DNA from: Clostridium sp. AM33-3
GTDB lineage: Bacteria > Bacillota > Clostridia > Lachnospirales > Lachnospiraceae
DNA: 64,000 bases
Direction of reading: 5' to 3'
Assembly (NCBI RefSeq): GCF_003480315.1
Contig: NZ_QUIV01000015.1
Span: 7,009-71,008, forward strand
The notes below the pieces were generated by a model. That model did no database searches. It was not told where the DNA came from and saw only the letters and a program-made list of their open reading frames with translations. Position 1 is the first letter of the stretch, and each line of letters begins with the position of its first letter. Position numbers and translations under genes: made by a program. This document shows positions 17,863 to 27,064 of this stretch, one piece after another.

Positions 17863-19467
17863 ATGGCAAATATCGATTTAAGTCAGTATGGTATTACCGG
17901 AACCACTGAGGTGGTTTACAATCCTTCTTATGAGATGTTATTTGAGGAAGAGACCAAAGAGACTCTGGAAGGATATGAGAAGGGACAGGTCAGCGAGCTT
18001 GGCGCTGTCAACGTTATGACTGGTATCTATACAGGTCGTTCACCTAAAGACAAATATATCGTTATGGACGAGAACTCCAAGGACACCGTTTGGTGGACCT
18101 CCGACGAGTACAAAAACGACAACCATCCGGCTAGCAAAGAGGCATGGGAAGCTGTTAAGGAAATCGCCAAGAAAGAGCTCTCCAACAAGAGACTGTTTGT
18201 AGTCGATGCATTCTGCGGCGCAAACAAAGATACCCGCATGGCTATCCGTTTCATCGTAGAGGTAGCATGGCAGGCACACTTTGTTACCAACATGTTCATT
18301 AAGCCAACCGCTGAAGAGCTGAAGGACTTCAAGCCGGACTTCGTTGTTTACAACGCATCCAAGGCAAAAGTGGAAAACTACAAAGAGCTGGGCTTAAACT
18401 CTGAGACCGCAGTTGTATTCAACATCACCAGCCGTGAGCAGGTTATCGTTAACACCTGGTACGGCGGCGAGATGAAGAAGGGTATGTTCTCCATGATGAA
18501 CTACTACCTGCCGTTAAAGGGCATCGCTTCCATGCACTGCTCCGCTAATACTGACTTAAACGGTGAGAATACCGCTATCTTCTTCGGTCTGTCCGGTACC
18601 GGCAAGACCACTCTTTCTACCGACCCGAAGCGTCTCCTCATCGGTGATGACGAGCACGGCTGGGACGACAACGGCGTATTCAACTTCGAGGGTGGATGCT
18701 ACGCAAAGGTTATCAACCTCGACAAGGATTCCGAGCCGGATATCTACAACGCGATCAAGAGAAACGCACTGCTTGAGAACGTAACCCTTGACGCAGAAGG
18801 CAAGATCGATTTTGCAGACAAGAGCGTAACCGAGAATACCCGTGTATCTTACCCGATCGACCATATCAAGAACATTGTGCGTCCGATCTCCGCAGCACCG
18901 GCAGCTAAGAACGTGATCTTCCTGTCCGCAGATGCATTCGGCGTACTTCCGCCAGTGTCCATTCTGACTCCGGAGCAGACCCAGTACTACTTCCTGTCTG
19001 GTTTCACTGCTAAGTTAGCAGGTACCGAGCGCGGTATTACTGAGCCGACCCCGACCTTCTCCGCTTGCTTCGGCCAGGCATTCCTGGAGCTGCATCCGAC
19101 CAAGTACGCAGAAGAGCTCGTTAAGAAGATGGAGAAGAGCGGTGCGAAAGCATACCTTGTTAACACTGGCTGGAACGGTACCGGCAAGCGTATCTCCATC
19201 AAGGATACCCGCGGCATCATCGATGCGATCTTAAACGGTTCCATCAACGCTGCACCGACCAAACAGCTTCCGTACTTCAACTTCGAGATCCCGACCGAGC
19301 TTCCGGGCGTAGACACCGGCATCCTCGATCCGAGAGATACCTACGCAGATGCTGCTGAGTGGGAGACCAAGGCAAAAGACCTGGCACAGCGTTTCACCAA
19401 GAACTTCGCAAAATACGAAGGCAACGCAGCAGGCAAGGCTCTGGTTGCAGCTGGTCCGCAGATCTAA
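17863..19467 (+). CDS. pckA: Phosphoenolpyruvate carboxykinase (ATP)
   Basis: A 534-residue ATP-type PEPCK converting oxaloacetate and ATP to PEP and CO2, or the reverse in fermenters that fix CO2 toward succinate. It shows the P-loop [11 protein letters not shown], the metal/adenine region [25 protein letters not shown], and [11 protein letters not shown] for oxaloacetate binding. Either ATG 17857 or 17863 is possible. The latter is better spaced (10 bases) from AGAGAGG ending at 17852. Codon bias is very strong, implying high expression. Confidence 0.97.
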   Translation: MANIDLSQYGITGTTEVVYNPSYEMLFEEETKETLEGYEKGQVSELGAVNVMTGIYTGRSPKDKYIVMDENSKDTVWWTSDEYKNDNHPASKEAWEAVKEIAKKELSNKRLFVVDAFCGANKDTRMAIRFIVEVAWQAHFVTNMFIKPTAEELKDFKPDFVVYNASKAKVENYKELGLNSETAVVFNITSREQVIVNTWYGGEMKKGMFSMMNYYLPLKGIASMHCSANTDLNGENTAIFFGLSGTGKTTLSTDPKRLLIGDDEHGWDDNGVFNFEGGCYAKVINLDKDSEPDIYNAIKRNALLENVTLDAEGKIDFADKSVTENTRVSYPIDHIKNIVRPISAAPAAKNVIFLSADAFGVLPPVSILTPEQTQYYFLSGFTAKLAGTERGITEPTPTFSACFGQAFLELHPTKYAEELVKKMEKSGAKAYLVNTGWNGTGKRISIKDTRGIIDAILNGSINAAPTKQLPYFNFEIPTELPGVDTGILDPRDTYADAAEWETKAKDLAQRFTKNFAKYEGNAAGKALVAAGPQI

Positions 19468-19498
19468 TCACGACACAATTGCATATCGCAATTTATCT

Positions 19499-19534
19499 GG
19501 AAAAGCTGTCCCTGTGGCAGCTTTTCCTTTTTTC
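19499..19534 (+). terminator. Terminator after pckA
   Basis: Perfect 10-bp stem GGAAAAGCTG/CAGCTTTTCC (19499-19508 and 19518-19527) followed by TTTTTT. Confidence 0.9.
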
Positions 19535-19575
19535 TGCTATACTGTTAGAACGACAGGAAAAGAAAAGGAGGAACT

Positions 19576-20226
19576 ATGAAAAAATATATCTTTTTTGATC
19601 TGGATGGAACGCTCACCGATTCGGCAGAAGGAATCACCAATTCTGTGGAATATGCGCTGAATCACTATGGTATTTCCGTGCAGGATAAGAGCAGCCTGAA
19701 TGTGTTTGTGGGTCCGCCCCTGGTGGACAGCTTTATGAAATACTATGGCTTCGATCATGAAAAGGCCAGAAAATCCGTGGGCATTTACCGTGAGTACTTT
19801 GAAACTAAGGGGATGTTTGAGAATGCCGTTTACGCGGGTATACCGGAGCTTCTCGGAAGCCTGAAAAAAGAAGGCTATAAGCTTTATGTGGCAACCTCAA
19901 AGCCGGAGCAGTATTCTGTGAAGATCATAGAGCATTTTGGGCTGGCAGAGTATTTTCAGATGATCGGCGGAGCTGATATGGGAGAGACCAGAATCCATAA
20001 GGGAGATGTGATCCGCTACGTCATGGAAAGCTGCGGACTTACCAATCCGGATGAGATCGTCATGATCGGAGACCGCGAAAACGACATGATCGGAGCAGCG
20101 CAGAACCACATGGAATCGGTTGGCGTCCTCTACGGCTACGGAAGCCGCGCTGAACTGGAAAACGCCGGGGCCTGCCATATTGCGAACGATGTGCCGGAGC
20201 TGGGCGAAGTGCTGCGAAAACTGTAA
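19576..20226 (+). CDS. HAD-superfamily phosphatase (phosphoglycolate phosphatase-like)
   Basis: A 216-residue HAD IA hydrolase. Motif I is FFDLDGTLTDS, motif II the Ser/Thr in VATSKP, motif III the Lys in HKGDV, and motif IV GDRENDMIGA. The helical cap of about 65 residues resembles Gph/PpaX. It would dephosphorylate a small phosphometabolite in the cytoplasm; the substrate cannot be read. AAGGAGG precedes ATG 19576. A TATACT -10-like hexamer lies inside the pckA terminator T-tract, so it may have its own promoter. Confidence 0.88.
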   Translation: MKKYIFFDLDGTLTDSAEGITNSVEYALNHYGISVQDKSSLNVFVGPPLVDSFMKYYGFDHEKARKSVGIYREYFETKGMFENAVYAGIPELLGSLKKEGYKLYVATSKPEQYSVKIIEHFGLAEYFQMIGGADMGETRIHKGDVIRYVMESCGLTNPDEIVMIGDRENDMIGAAQNHMESVGVLYGYGSRAELENAGACHIANDVPELGEVLRKL

Positions 20227-20242
20227 AATCAGACCATGAAAA

Positions 20243-20367
20243 AGAATGTGCCAAGGCACATTCTCGCGCCGAGGCGCGGTTGCTTCGGCAACCATCTGCC
20301 TTTGCGCCGAGTGCGCATCCTCGCGGAGCGTTTTTGTATGATAGGACGCAATTTCCTATCATACAAG
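20243..20367. repeat. Block of stacked hairpins, candidate dispersed structured repeat
   Basis: Successive inverted repeats: AGAATGTGCC/GGCACATTCT (20243-20264, 2-base loop), CGCGCC/GGCGCG (20265-20278), GGTTGC-TTCG-GCAACC (20278-20293, a stable UUCG tetraloop), TGCGC/GCGCA near 20303-20318, and a 13-bp stem TTGTATGATAGGA with its complement (20335-20367). There is no reading frame. The base composition differs from the neighbours. It looks like a REP-like or RNA element rather than a simple terminator. Confidence 0.55.
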
Positions 20368-20368
20368 A

Positions 20369-20405
20369 AAGGAGTATGACCGGATTTCTCAGGCCATACT
20401 CCTTT
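20369..20405. terminator. Bidirectional terminator between HAD gene and pyrI
   Basis: AAAGGAGTATG pairs with CATACTCCTTT around a 15-base partly paired loop, with T-runs on both strands. It serves pyrBI on the minus strand and the HAD gene on the plus strand. Confidence 0.75.
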
Positions 20406-20424
20406 TAACATTCAGAAAATAAAG

Positions 20425-20859
20425 TTATTTGGACTTTCCGTATTTCTCTTCGCAGTACATGCAGCGGTAAGTCTCAGTCTTCTCATCTGCAAGATAGAAG
20501 ATGTGCGGCAGCTCCTGCTCAATGGAGGTGATGCAGCGCGGATTCTTGCAGCGGATCACGTTGGTGATCTTTTTCGGAAGCTTCAGGGCTTTCTTCTCGG
20601 TGATCTTGTTGTCACGGATGACATTGACGGTGATGTTGTGGTCAATGTAGCCCAGTACATCCAGGTCAATGTTGTCGATCGGGCCCTCAACCTTGATGAT
20701 GTCCTTGCGGCCCATCTTGTTGCTTCGCGCGTTCTTGATGATGGCTACCTGACAGTCGGTGAGACGGTCAAGACCAAGGTGATAGTAAATGTCAAGGCTT
20801 TTGCCAGCCTGAATATGATCCAGAACAACGCCTTCCTGTAATCCACTGATATTTAACAT
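20425..20859 (-). CDS. pyrI: Aspartate carbamoyltransferase regulatory subunit
   Basis: A 144-residue PyrI that binds CTP/ATP and zinc in the ATCase holoenzyme. The allosteric domain shows [31 protein letters not shown]. The zinc domain shows C-x4-C (CKNPRC) and C-x2-C (CMYC) ligands. Its start overlaps the pyrB stop by 7 bases, so the subunits are translationally coupled. Confidence 0.96.
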   Translation of the reverse strand: MLNISGLQEGVVLDHIQAGKSLDIYYHLGLDRLTDCQVAIIKNARSNKMGRKDIIKVEGPIDNIDLDVLGYIDHNITVNVIRDNKITEKKALKLPKKITNVIRCKNPRCITSIEQELPHIFYLADEKTETYRCMYCEEKYGKSK

Positions 20860-21776
20860 GGTTTTTCCACCTCCAGTAAAGTCATGATCAGAGCCATACG
20901 AACATATACACCGTACTGAGCCTGCTTGAAGTAAGCTGCTCTCGGGTCGTCATCCACCTCAGTAGAGATCTCATTTACACGCGGGAGCGGATGCAGCACG
21001 TACATATCGTCCTTAGCCAGTGCCATTTTTGCCTTGTCCAGAATGTAGCTGTCTTTTAAGCGGATGTAATCCTCCTCATTGAAGAAACGCTCTTTCTGAA
21101 CACGGGTCATGTAGAGAATATCAAGCTCCGGGATTGCTTCATCCAGGTTGCTGACTTCCTTAAACTCAATGCCCTTTGCGCGGAGCACATCATCACGGAT
21201 GTATTCCGGAACCTTTAACTCGTCCGGGGAAATGAGTACGAAACGGACATTCTGGTAGCGGACCATAGCGTTGATCAGGGAATGAACGGTACGTCCGAAC
21301 TTTAAGTCTCCGCAAAGACCGATGGTTAAGTTGTCCAGACGGCCCTTTAAGGAACGAATGGTCATTAAATCGGTCAGGGTCTGGGTCGGATGCTGATGTC
21401 CGCCGTCACCTGCGTTGATGACCGGAATCTGGGAATGCATGGAAGCAACCAGTGCAGAACCCTCTTTCGGATGACGCATGGCAGCAATATCTGCGTAGCA
21501 GGAAATCATGCGGATGGTATCTGCAACACTCTCGCCTTTTGCTGCAGAGCTGGAATTGGCCGAAGAAAAACCAAGTACGCTGCCACCTAAGCTTAACATA
21601 GCGGATTCAAAGCTAAGACGGGTTCTTGTACTTGGTTCATAGAAAAGAGTAGCCAGTTTTTTGCCATCACAAACGTGAGCATATTTTTTGAGGTTGTGTT
21701 CGATATCGGATGCCAGTGTCAATAACTCGTTGGTCTCTTCAACGGAAAAATCCAACGGATTCAACAAATGTCTCAT
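20853..21776 (-). CDS. pyrB: Aspartate carbamoyltransferase catalytic subunit
   Basis: A 307-residue catalytic subunit, which makes carbamoyl-aspartate in pyrimidine synthesis. It shows the carbamoyl phosphate loop [15 protein letters not shown], the HPTQTLTD motif, and the Arg/Gln region MTRVQKERF and [16 protein letters not shown] on the minus strand precedes ATG 21776. It is the first gene of pyrBI. A TATAAT at 21840-21835 (minus strand) is a likely -10, but its -35 is poor. Confidence 0.97.
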   Translation of the reverse strand: MRHLLNPLDFSVEETNELLTLASDIEHNLKKYAHVCDGKKLATLFYEPSTRTRLSFESAMLSLGGSVLGFSSANSSSAAKGESVADTIRMISCYADIAAMRHPKEGSALVASMHSQIPVINAGDGGHQHPTQTLTDLMTIRSLKGRLDNLTIGLCGDLKFGRTVHSLINAMVRYQNVRFVLISPDELKVPEYIRDDVLRAKGIEFKEVSNLDEAIPELDILYMTRVQKERFFNEEDYIRLKDSYILDKAKMALAKDDMYVLHPLPRVNEISTEVDDDPRAAYFKQAQYGVYVRMALIMTLLEVEKPC

Positions 21777-22090
21777 AACGTATCTCCTTTGCTTTTTCTC
21801 TGGCGGACGGATCCCCGACCGCAGGTCTTAGGACATTATAGCGGAAAATATGTTAGATTACCAGTCCCTTTTTTAGAAAAAACTAGCCAAAAATTGGCGG
21901 GTTCCGACTGCGGTTTTTTGGATAGTTTTTTCCTGTCTGAGTATGTAATGAATCCGTAAGGAAGATTAAGAAAAAGCAGATATCAAAAATGACAGGTTCA
22001 TGGTATGATGTGCATGAGCAGACAGGAGTGCCGGGAAGCTGCCTTGCCGGTTCCAGCCCGGGAATGTCTGCAAAGGGAGATGCATATTTT
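21777..22090. other. Divergent intergenic region between pyrB and the ABC exporter
   Basis: 314 bases without a gene. On the minus strand TATAAT at 21840-21835 probably serves pyrBI. A short palindrome GCCAA-AAA-TTGGC lies near 21889-21901. On the plus strand an extended -10 (TGG then TATGAT at 22004-22009) probably serves the ABC operon. A structured leader follows it (separate entry). No PyrR-type attenuator was recognised in front of pyrB. Confidence 0.4.
22019..22070 (+). promoter_or_regulatory. Stem-loop in the 5' leader of the ABC exporter operon
   Basis: The outer stem CAGACA (22019-22024)/TGTCTG (22065-22070) encloses an inner CCGGG/CCCGG stem. It ends three bases before the AAAGGGA RBS, so opening or closing it could affect translation of the ATPase gene. 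I do not recognise it as a known riboswitch. Confidence 0.35.
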
Positions 22091-22852
22091 ATGGAAGAAA
22101 AGAAAACACCCGTCATCCGGGTGAAGAACTTATATAAAATCTATCAGGTAGGCACAAACAAGGTTTATGCGCTGAATGGTGTGGATTTTACCATGTACAG
22201 GGGTGAGTTCTGTGCCATAGTCGGTCCGTCCGGCTCGGGAAAGTCCACACTCTTAAATATGCTGGCCGGCCTGGAAAAGCCGACAAAGGGTGAGATCATT
22301 ATAGCAGGAAAGCATATGGAGCGGATGGATGAGAACCAGCTGGTGCAGTTTCGGCGGGAGAATGTGGGGTTTATCTTTCAGTCCTACAACCTGCTGAAAA
22401 CGTTAAACGCAGTGGAAAATGTAGCGCTTCCGTTGTCGTTTCGCGGTGTACCGAAGAAAATCCGCAATGCGAGGGCGGAAGAATATCTGAAGCTGGTGGG
22501 GCTGGAAAAGCAGATGAAGCATATGGCCAACGCCATGTCCGGCGGTCAGCAGCAGCGCGTAGGCATTGCGAGAGCACTGGTCGTGGATCCCAAGATCATC
22601 TTTGCGGATGAACCGACCGGAAACCTGGATTCTAAGACGACCATGGAGGTGTTAAGGCTGATGCAGCGTATTGTCCGGGAACAGCAGCAGACTCTGGTTA
22701 TGGTTACCCATGATAATTACATAGCCGGATTTGCGGACCGGCAGTTCCACATCGTGGACGGAAAGATCTTAAAGATCGAGGAAAAGAAAAAAGAAACACA
22801 GGAAGCAGTGCAGGAGATGCAGGATGCTTTGCATAGAGGAGAAGAGTCATGA
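22091..22852 (+). CDS. ABC transporter ATP-binding protein, MacB/LolD type
   Basis: A 253-residue ATPase with Walker A GPSGSGKST, Q-loop FQSYNLL, signature MSGGQQQRVGIARAL, Walker B IIFADEPTGNLD and switch His VTHDN. The DEPTGNLD form is typical of the LolD/MacB/FtsE group that drives mechanotransmission rather than substrate translocation. ATG 22091 is chosen because the ATPase fold begins directly there; the frame is open 102 bases upstream through the leader stem-loop. A C-terminal charged tail of about 25 residues is extra. Its stop overlaps the next start (ATGA). Confidence 0.92.
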   Translation: MEEKKTPVIRVKNLYKIYQVGTNKVYALNGVDFTMYRGEFCAIVGPSGSGKSTLLNMLAGLEKPTKGEIIIAGKHMERMDENQLVQFRRENVGFIFQSYNLLKTLNAVENVALPLSFRGVPKKIRNARAEEYLKLVGLEKQMKHMANAMSGGQQQRVGIARALVVDPKIIFADEPTGNLDSKTTMEVLRLMQRIVREQQQTLVMVTHDNYIAGFADRQFHIVDGKILKIEEKKKETQEAVQEMQDALHRGEES

Positions 22853-24717
22853 GAAAAATGAGATGGAAGCGGCTGGCGGCATTTGCGCTGGCAGTCATGC
22901 TGTTTGCGGGAGCGGTACCTGCCGCAGCGCCGGTACAGGCCTACGCATCGGAGGTATCGGTATACTCCGACAAGATCCAGCGGGGAAAAACAGGAAAGTC
23001 CCTGACGGTAAGCTTTACCATTAAGAATGCCAGCGACAGCGAGATCAAAGACGCAATGATCGCATTCGATACCAGCGGAGGCGAGATCTGGGATGAGGAT
23101 GAGGAGGACCGTCAGTATGGTTATGCTTTTCCATTTGAGGTTACAGGAAAACTAAATGATAGAAAAAATCCAAAAGAAATAGGAACGATTCCTGGCAAAG
23201 AAAAAGAAAAAAAAGTGTCATTAACGGCAACAGTACGTCGCGATTTATCTGAGGGATATTATAAGGTTCCGGTTATTGTTATGGATAAAAAAGGTGATAT
23301 AGGATATGCGGACCTGCGCGTCTGGATCACCAAATCCACCTCCACCTCCACCAACGACGATGACGATGACACCAACAAGACCTACGATTTTGTTCTGGGA
23401 GAGGGGCAGGACGCGCCGCGTGGTGTCTACCCGAATGTCATGAATTTTTCCATCGGTCTGCGTAACAACAGTCCGGCTACCGTGTACAATGTGAAGGCCA
23501 GCATGGTCCTCGACGCGGACAGCGCCAAGTTCCCGTTTGAGATCAACGATGCCAACTACGACAGGATGTTTGACAAAATCGCGGTGGATGAGACGGTCCA
23601 GCTGGATTACAGCTTTGCCATCCGCAAGGAATCCTATACCGGCTATTATCCGATCACGATGAAGATCTATTACTCCGACAGCTCGACCGGCGAGGAGCTA
23701 AAGACCTATGAGACATCCTTCTTTGTACATATTGTGAGCAAGCCGACCAAGGACGATTATGAAGAGTTCAATGAGCACGACCGCACCAAGGCCCGTCTCA
23801 TTGTCGATGGCTACACCACGGATCCGGAGACGATCGTGGCAGGAGAAAGCTTCAATCTGCTCCTGACGGTCAAGAATGCGTCCAGCAGTGTGTCGGCTTC
23901 GGATATTCTGCTGACCATGGAATCAGAAAAGGTGTCTGACAGCCCGGTATTTACCACGGAATCCGGTTCCAGCTCTGTGGCGATCCATTCCCTGGGAGCG
24001 GGCGCGTCTGCCCAGGTAAGCTTCCGCATGATCTCCCGGTCCGGAGTAGACCAGCGCTCCTACGGACTCACCATAAAGGCAAATTATGACAGCCCGGAGT
24101 TTAAGAATGCGGAGGGCACTATGTCGGTGGACATTCCGGTCAAGCAGATTCCTCGCCTGAACACCGGAACCTTTGAGGTGATGCCGGATTCTATTAGCGT
24201 GGGTGAGGAATCCAATGTGATGTTCGGCATCAACAATACCGGCAAGGTAACGCTTTACAACGTTATGGCCCGGTTTGAAGCAGATTCCATCCAGACAACG
24301 GACACCTATGTGGGAAATATCAAATCCGGAGAGACCGGAAACGTTGACTGCATGGTAACCGGTTCGGCTCCCACCACGGATGATGGCAAGGTAAAGGTCA
24401 TCATTTCCTATGAAGATGAGAATGGCGAGGTGTCGGAGGTGGAGAAGGAGCTGACCCTCTATGTCAGTGAACCGGCTCCGGACATGGATGACATGGACAT
24501 GAACGGGTATGACGAGATGCCGCAGGAACAGCCGGGACCTTTGCAGAAATATGGGAAAGCCATTCTGGCGGCGGTGGTCCTTGTTGTGGCTGCAGTGGGC
24601 GGTACGCTGCTAAGAAAACACCGGAAACGGAAAAAGGAAGCAGCGCTTCTGGCTAGTGAAGATGAGGTAAACGAAGCAACGGATGAATCTGCGGATGAGG
24701 AAAGCAAAAATCCGTAA
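22849..24717 (+). CDS. Exported single-span protein with repeated Ig-like (CARDB/S-layer-related) domains
   Basis: 622 residues. It has a signal peptide (residues about 1-35), then three or more beta-sandwich modules with the pattern G-(E/K)-S-x-x-(L/V)-x-(V/F)-x-(I/V)-x-N-x-(S/T/G), for example AGESFNLLLTVKNAS, VGEESNVMFGINNTG and RGKTGKSLTVSFTIKNAS. An acidic Pro-rich stretch, a C-terminal membrane span (about 567-588, ILAAVVLVVAAVGGTLL) and a basic then acidic cytoplasmic tail follow. It lies between an ATPase and a MacB-like permease in one operon, so it may replace MacA as the extracellular adaptor. Bases about 23130-23310 are much more AT-rich than the rest. No enzymatic motif is seen. 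Confidence 0.8.
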   Translation: MRKMRWKRLAAFALAVMLFAGAVPAAAPVQAYASEVSVYSDKIQRGKTGKSLTVSFTIKNASDSEIKDAMIAFDTSGGEIWDEDEEDRQYGYAFPFEVTGKLNDRKNPKEIGTIPGKEKEKKVSLTATVRRDLSEGYYKVPVIVMDKKGDIGYADLRVWITKSTSTSTNDDDDDTNKTYDFVLGEGQDAPRGVYPNVMNFSIGLRNNSPATVYNVKASMVLDADSAKFPFEINDANYDRMFDKIAVDETVQLDYSFAIRKESYTGYYPITMKIYYSDSSTGEELKTYETSFFVHIVSKPTKDDYEEFNEHDRTKARLIVDGYTTDPETIVAGESFNLLLTVKNASSSVSASDILLTMESEKVSDSPVFTTESGSSSVAIHSLGAGASAQVSFRMISRSGVDQRSYGLTIKANYDSPEFKNAEGTMSVDIPVKQIPRLNTGTFEVMPDSISVGEESNVMFGINNTGKVTLYNVMARFEADSIQTTDTYVGNIKSGETGNVDCMVTGSAPTTDDGKVKVIISYEDENGEVSEVEKELTLYVSEPAPDMDDMDMNGYDEMPQEQPGPLQKYGKAILAAVVLVVAAVGGTLLRKHRKRKKEAALLASEDEVNEATDESADEESKNP

Positions 24718-24753
24718 TTCCGGGCATGAAATGGTTGAGAGGAAACGAAAACG

Positions 24754-26091
24754 ATGAAATTTACAGATCTGCTGGCCATGAGCCTGAAAAATTTAAGCAG
24801 AAGAAAGCTGAGGACCGCGCTGACGGTCCTTGGTGTTGTGATCGGTACGGCATCCATCGTGGTCATGGTTTCTCTCGGCATTGGCTTAAGTGAACTGAAC
24901 CGGGAGCTGATCTCTTCCTTTGGAAGCCTGACAGAGATTAACGTGGAGAATCCTTACAACGGAGACAACTCCAAAGATCCGCTGTATCTGACCGATGATG
25001 TGGTAAAGCAGATGAAGCGTCTTCCTTATGTCACGGATGTGTATCCGATGCTGCAGGTGAATGTGCTGCTGCAGCAGGGAAAATATTCTACAAACCTGAC
25101 CTTAAACGGAGCACCCTATGAGTATCTGAAGAAAATCCCGCTGGGACAGGGGGCGCTTTCCGAACCATCGGACAAGGAAATGAAGCTGATCTACGGCAAT
25201 GCCATCATCCAGTGGTTCCAGGATTCCAAAGGAAATAACACATACTGGGAAACCGGGCAGCTTCCGGACATAGACTTCATGGGAAAGCCGATGTTTGTGA
25301 TCTTTGATACAGACACCTACTACCAGTCCCAGGGCGGCGGGGAGGATGCCCCGAAACCGCCGAAGAAGTACCTGCTGAAGACCGATGGCGTGGTAGAGGG
25401 CGGTGTCGATGATTATAACGGCTATGCCTACAACGTGTATACAAGACTGGATCTTTTGGAGACCCAGCTGCGCCGTGTTTTCAAAAAAAAGGCCATCCCG
25501 GGGCAGCCTACCAACAAGAAGGGAAAGCCTTATCACTACTTTATTTATAATTCCTGCATCGTCAGTGTAGATGATGTGGAGCATGTGGAGGAGGTTCAGA
25601 AAAAGCTCACCGACATGGGCTTTCAGGCCTCCAGCAATGCCGACTGGATGAAACAGTCGGAACAGCAGTCCAGCATGATTCAGGCCGTGCTTGGCGGTAT
25701 CGGCGCCGTATCCCTGTTTGTAGCGGCCATCGGAATTGCCAATACCATGATGATGTCGATCTATGAGCGCACCAAAGAAATCGGTATCATCAAGGTGCTG
25801 GGCTGTGACATGAAGGTGATCCGCAACATGTTTTTACTGGAATCCGGCTTTATCGGCTTTATGGGAGGTGTCGTGGGCCTTGCTTTCAGTGAGGCGGTGT
25901 CCTTTGCCATCAACCACCTGCTGAACATCGGTCAGAGCATGACCGGAATGAGCGGAAACATTTCCCGGATCCCGTTATGGCTGGCAGCAGCCTCACTGGC
26001 CTTTGCCGTGTTTATCGGCATGGCGGCCGGTTTCTTCCCGGCGCTCAGGGCCATGAAGCTGAGCCCGCTGGCGGCCATCCGGAACGAATAA
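24754..26091 (+). CDS. MacB-type ABC transporter permease (FtsX family)
   Basis: A 445-residue type VII ABC permease with an N-terminal span (RTALTVLGVVIGTASIVVMVSLG), a large extracellular domain (about residues 45-295) and three C-terminal spans, including the FtsX motif MMMSIYERTKEIGIIKVLGCD. The last residues AMKLSPLAAIRNE match the MacB C-terminus. It works with the 22091 ATPase and probably the 22849 adaptor in envelope export of a peptide, lipid or antibiotic. It is separated from the adaptor gene by 36 bases. Confidence 0.92.
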   Translation: MKFTDLLAMSLKNLSRRKLRTALTVLGVVIGTASIVVMVSLGIGLSELNRELISSFGSLTEINVENPYNGDNSKDPLYLTDDVVKQMKRLPYVTDVYPMLQVNVLLQQGKYSTNLTLNGAPYEYLKKIPLGQGALSEPSDKEMKLIYGNAIIQWFQDSKGNNTYWETGQLPDIDFMGKPMFVIFDTDTYYQSQGGGEDAPKPPKKYLLKTDGVVEGGVDDYNGYAYNVYTRLDLLETQLRRVFKKKAIPGQPTNKKGKPYHYFIYNSCIVSVDDVEHVEEVQKKLTDMGFQASSNADWMKQSEQQSSMIQAVLGGIGAVSLFVAAIGIANTMMMSIYERTKEIGIIKVLGCDMKVIRNMFLLESGFIGFMGGVVGLAFSEAVSFAINHLLNIGQSMTGMSGNISRIPLWLAAASLAFAVFIGMAAGFFPALRAMKLSPLAAIRNE

Positions 26092-26108
26092 AGGACTGAA
26101 AAAAATAC

Positions 26109-26137
26109 TTGCATTTTCCATCTGAATCCGTTATCCT
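26109..26137 (+). promoter_or_regulatory. Promoter in front of the ZTP riboswitch
   Basis: TTGCAT (26109-26114), 17 bases, TATCCT (26132-26137), ending 9 bases before the aptamer. Confidence 0.55.
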
Positions 26138-26146
26138 GTATACAGA

Positions 26147-26218
26147 GCGTGTGACTGGCGGAAAAGGTGGGAAACCACAGGGGAGCACGCAGAATTTCGA
26201 TTGCCGGCCGCCTGGGCA
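26147..26218 (+). ncRNA. ZTP (pfl motif) riboswitch aptamer
   Basis: It matches the ZTP/Z riboswitch pattern: P1 GCGTG (26147-26151)/CACGC (26186-26190), the conserved TGACTGGCGG strand, P2 GTGG-GAAA-CCAC (26167-26178), AGGGGAG, and the 3' element CCGCCTGGGCA. GGCGG (26157-26161) can form the pseudoknot with CCGCC (26208-26212). It senses ZMP/ZTP, the AICAR intermediates that rise when 10-formyl-THF is low, and it precedes exactly the two enzymes that consume AICAR, so genetic logic and sequence agree. Confidence 0.93.
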
Positions 26219-26250
26219 CCATGTTTTTGTGGTACTCAGGCGGCTTTTTT
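26207..26250 (+). terminator. Riboswitch expression-platform terminator
   Basis: GCCGCCTGGGCACCA pairs with TGGTACTCAGGCGGC, with one mismatch and one G-U, followed by TTTTTT. The 5' arm is the aptamer's 3' conserved element, so ligand binding and termination are mutually exclusive: ZTP turns the operon on. Confidence 0.9.
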
Positions 26251-26331
26251 CAGATCATGACTACCCGGACGGACTGCAAAACGTGGAAACAGAGAAAACC
26301 ATCAAACATTCATTCATAGGAGGAATCAACC

Positions 26332-27045
26332 ATGAAACAGTTATCCCTGCAGGAAGAGTTACAGGCAAACGCATACCCGGGAAGAGGTATCGTCATTGGA
26401 AAAACACCGGACGGAACCAGGGCGGTGACTGCCTACTTCATCATGGGACGCAGCGAGAACAGCCGCAACCGTGTTTTTGTGGAAGATGGGGAAGGCATCC
26501 GCACCCAGGCATTTGATCCGGGCAAGCTGTCTGACCCGAGTCTCATCATCTATGCTCCGGTGCGTGTACTGGGCAACAAAACCATTGTGACCAACGGTGA
26601 CCAGACCGATACCATCTACGAGGGCATGGACAAACAGCTCACCTTCGAGCAGTCTCTCAGAAGCCGCGAGTTTGAGCCGGACGCACCGAACTACACCCCA
26701 CGGATCTCCGGTGTCCTTCATATTGAAAACGGACATTACAATTACGCAATGTCCATCTTAAAGAGCAACAACGGCAACCCGGATGCCTGCAACCGATATA
26801 CCTTTGCTTACGAAAATCCGGTGGCCGGTGAGGGACATTTCATCCATACCTACATGCACGACGGCAATCCGCTTCCGAGCTTTGAGGGTGAGCCGAAATT
26901 AGTCGGCATCCAGGATGACATGGACGCATTTACCGACATGCTGTGGAACAGCTTAAATCCGGATAACAAGGTTTCTCTGTTTGTACGCTATATTGATATC
27001 GCAACCGGCGCATACGAGACAAAAATCGTGAATAAAAACAAATAA
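26332..27045 (+). CDS. purO: IMP cyclohydrolase (PurO-type)
   Basis: A 237-residue stand-alone IMP cyclohydrolase of the PurO/COG3363 family, which closes FAICAR to IMP and is unrelated to the PurH N-domain. It contains NAYPGRGIVIGKTPDG and the central AYFIMGRSENSRNRVF block. An AGGAGG RBS (TAGGAGGA) precedes ATG 26332. It is first in the riboswitch-controlled operon and paired with AICAR formyltransferase, so together they replace bifunctional PurH. Confidence 0.9.
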   Translation: MKQLSLQEELQANAYPGRGIVIGKTPDGTRAVTAYFIMGRSENSRNRVFVEDGEGIRTQAFDPGKLSDPSLIIYAPVRVLGNKTIVTNGDQTDTIYEGMDKQLTFEQSLRSREFEPDAPNYTPRISGVLHIENGHYNYAMSILKSNNGNPDACNRYTFAYENPVAGEGHFIHTYMHDGNPLPSFEGEPKLVGIQDDMDAFTDMLWNSLNPDNKVSLFVRYIDIATGAYETKIVNKNK

Positions 27046-27064
27046 GGGAAAAGGAGATACGAAG

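Noticed and set aside
21777..21990. PyrR-dependent attenuator before pyrB
   Set aside because: No PyrR-binding loop or terminator/antiterminator pair was seen; only a short AT-rich palindrome.
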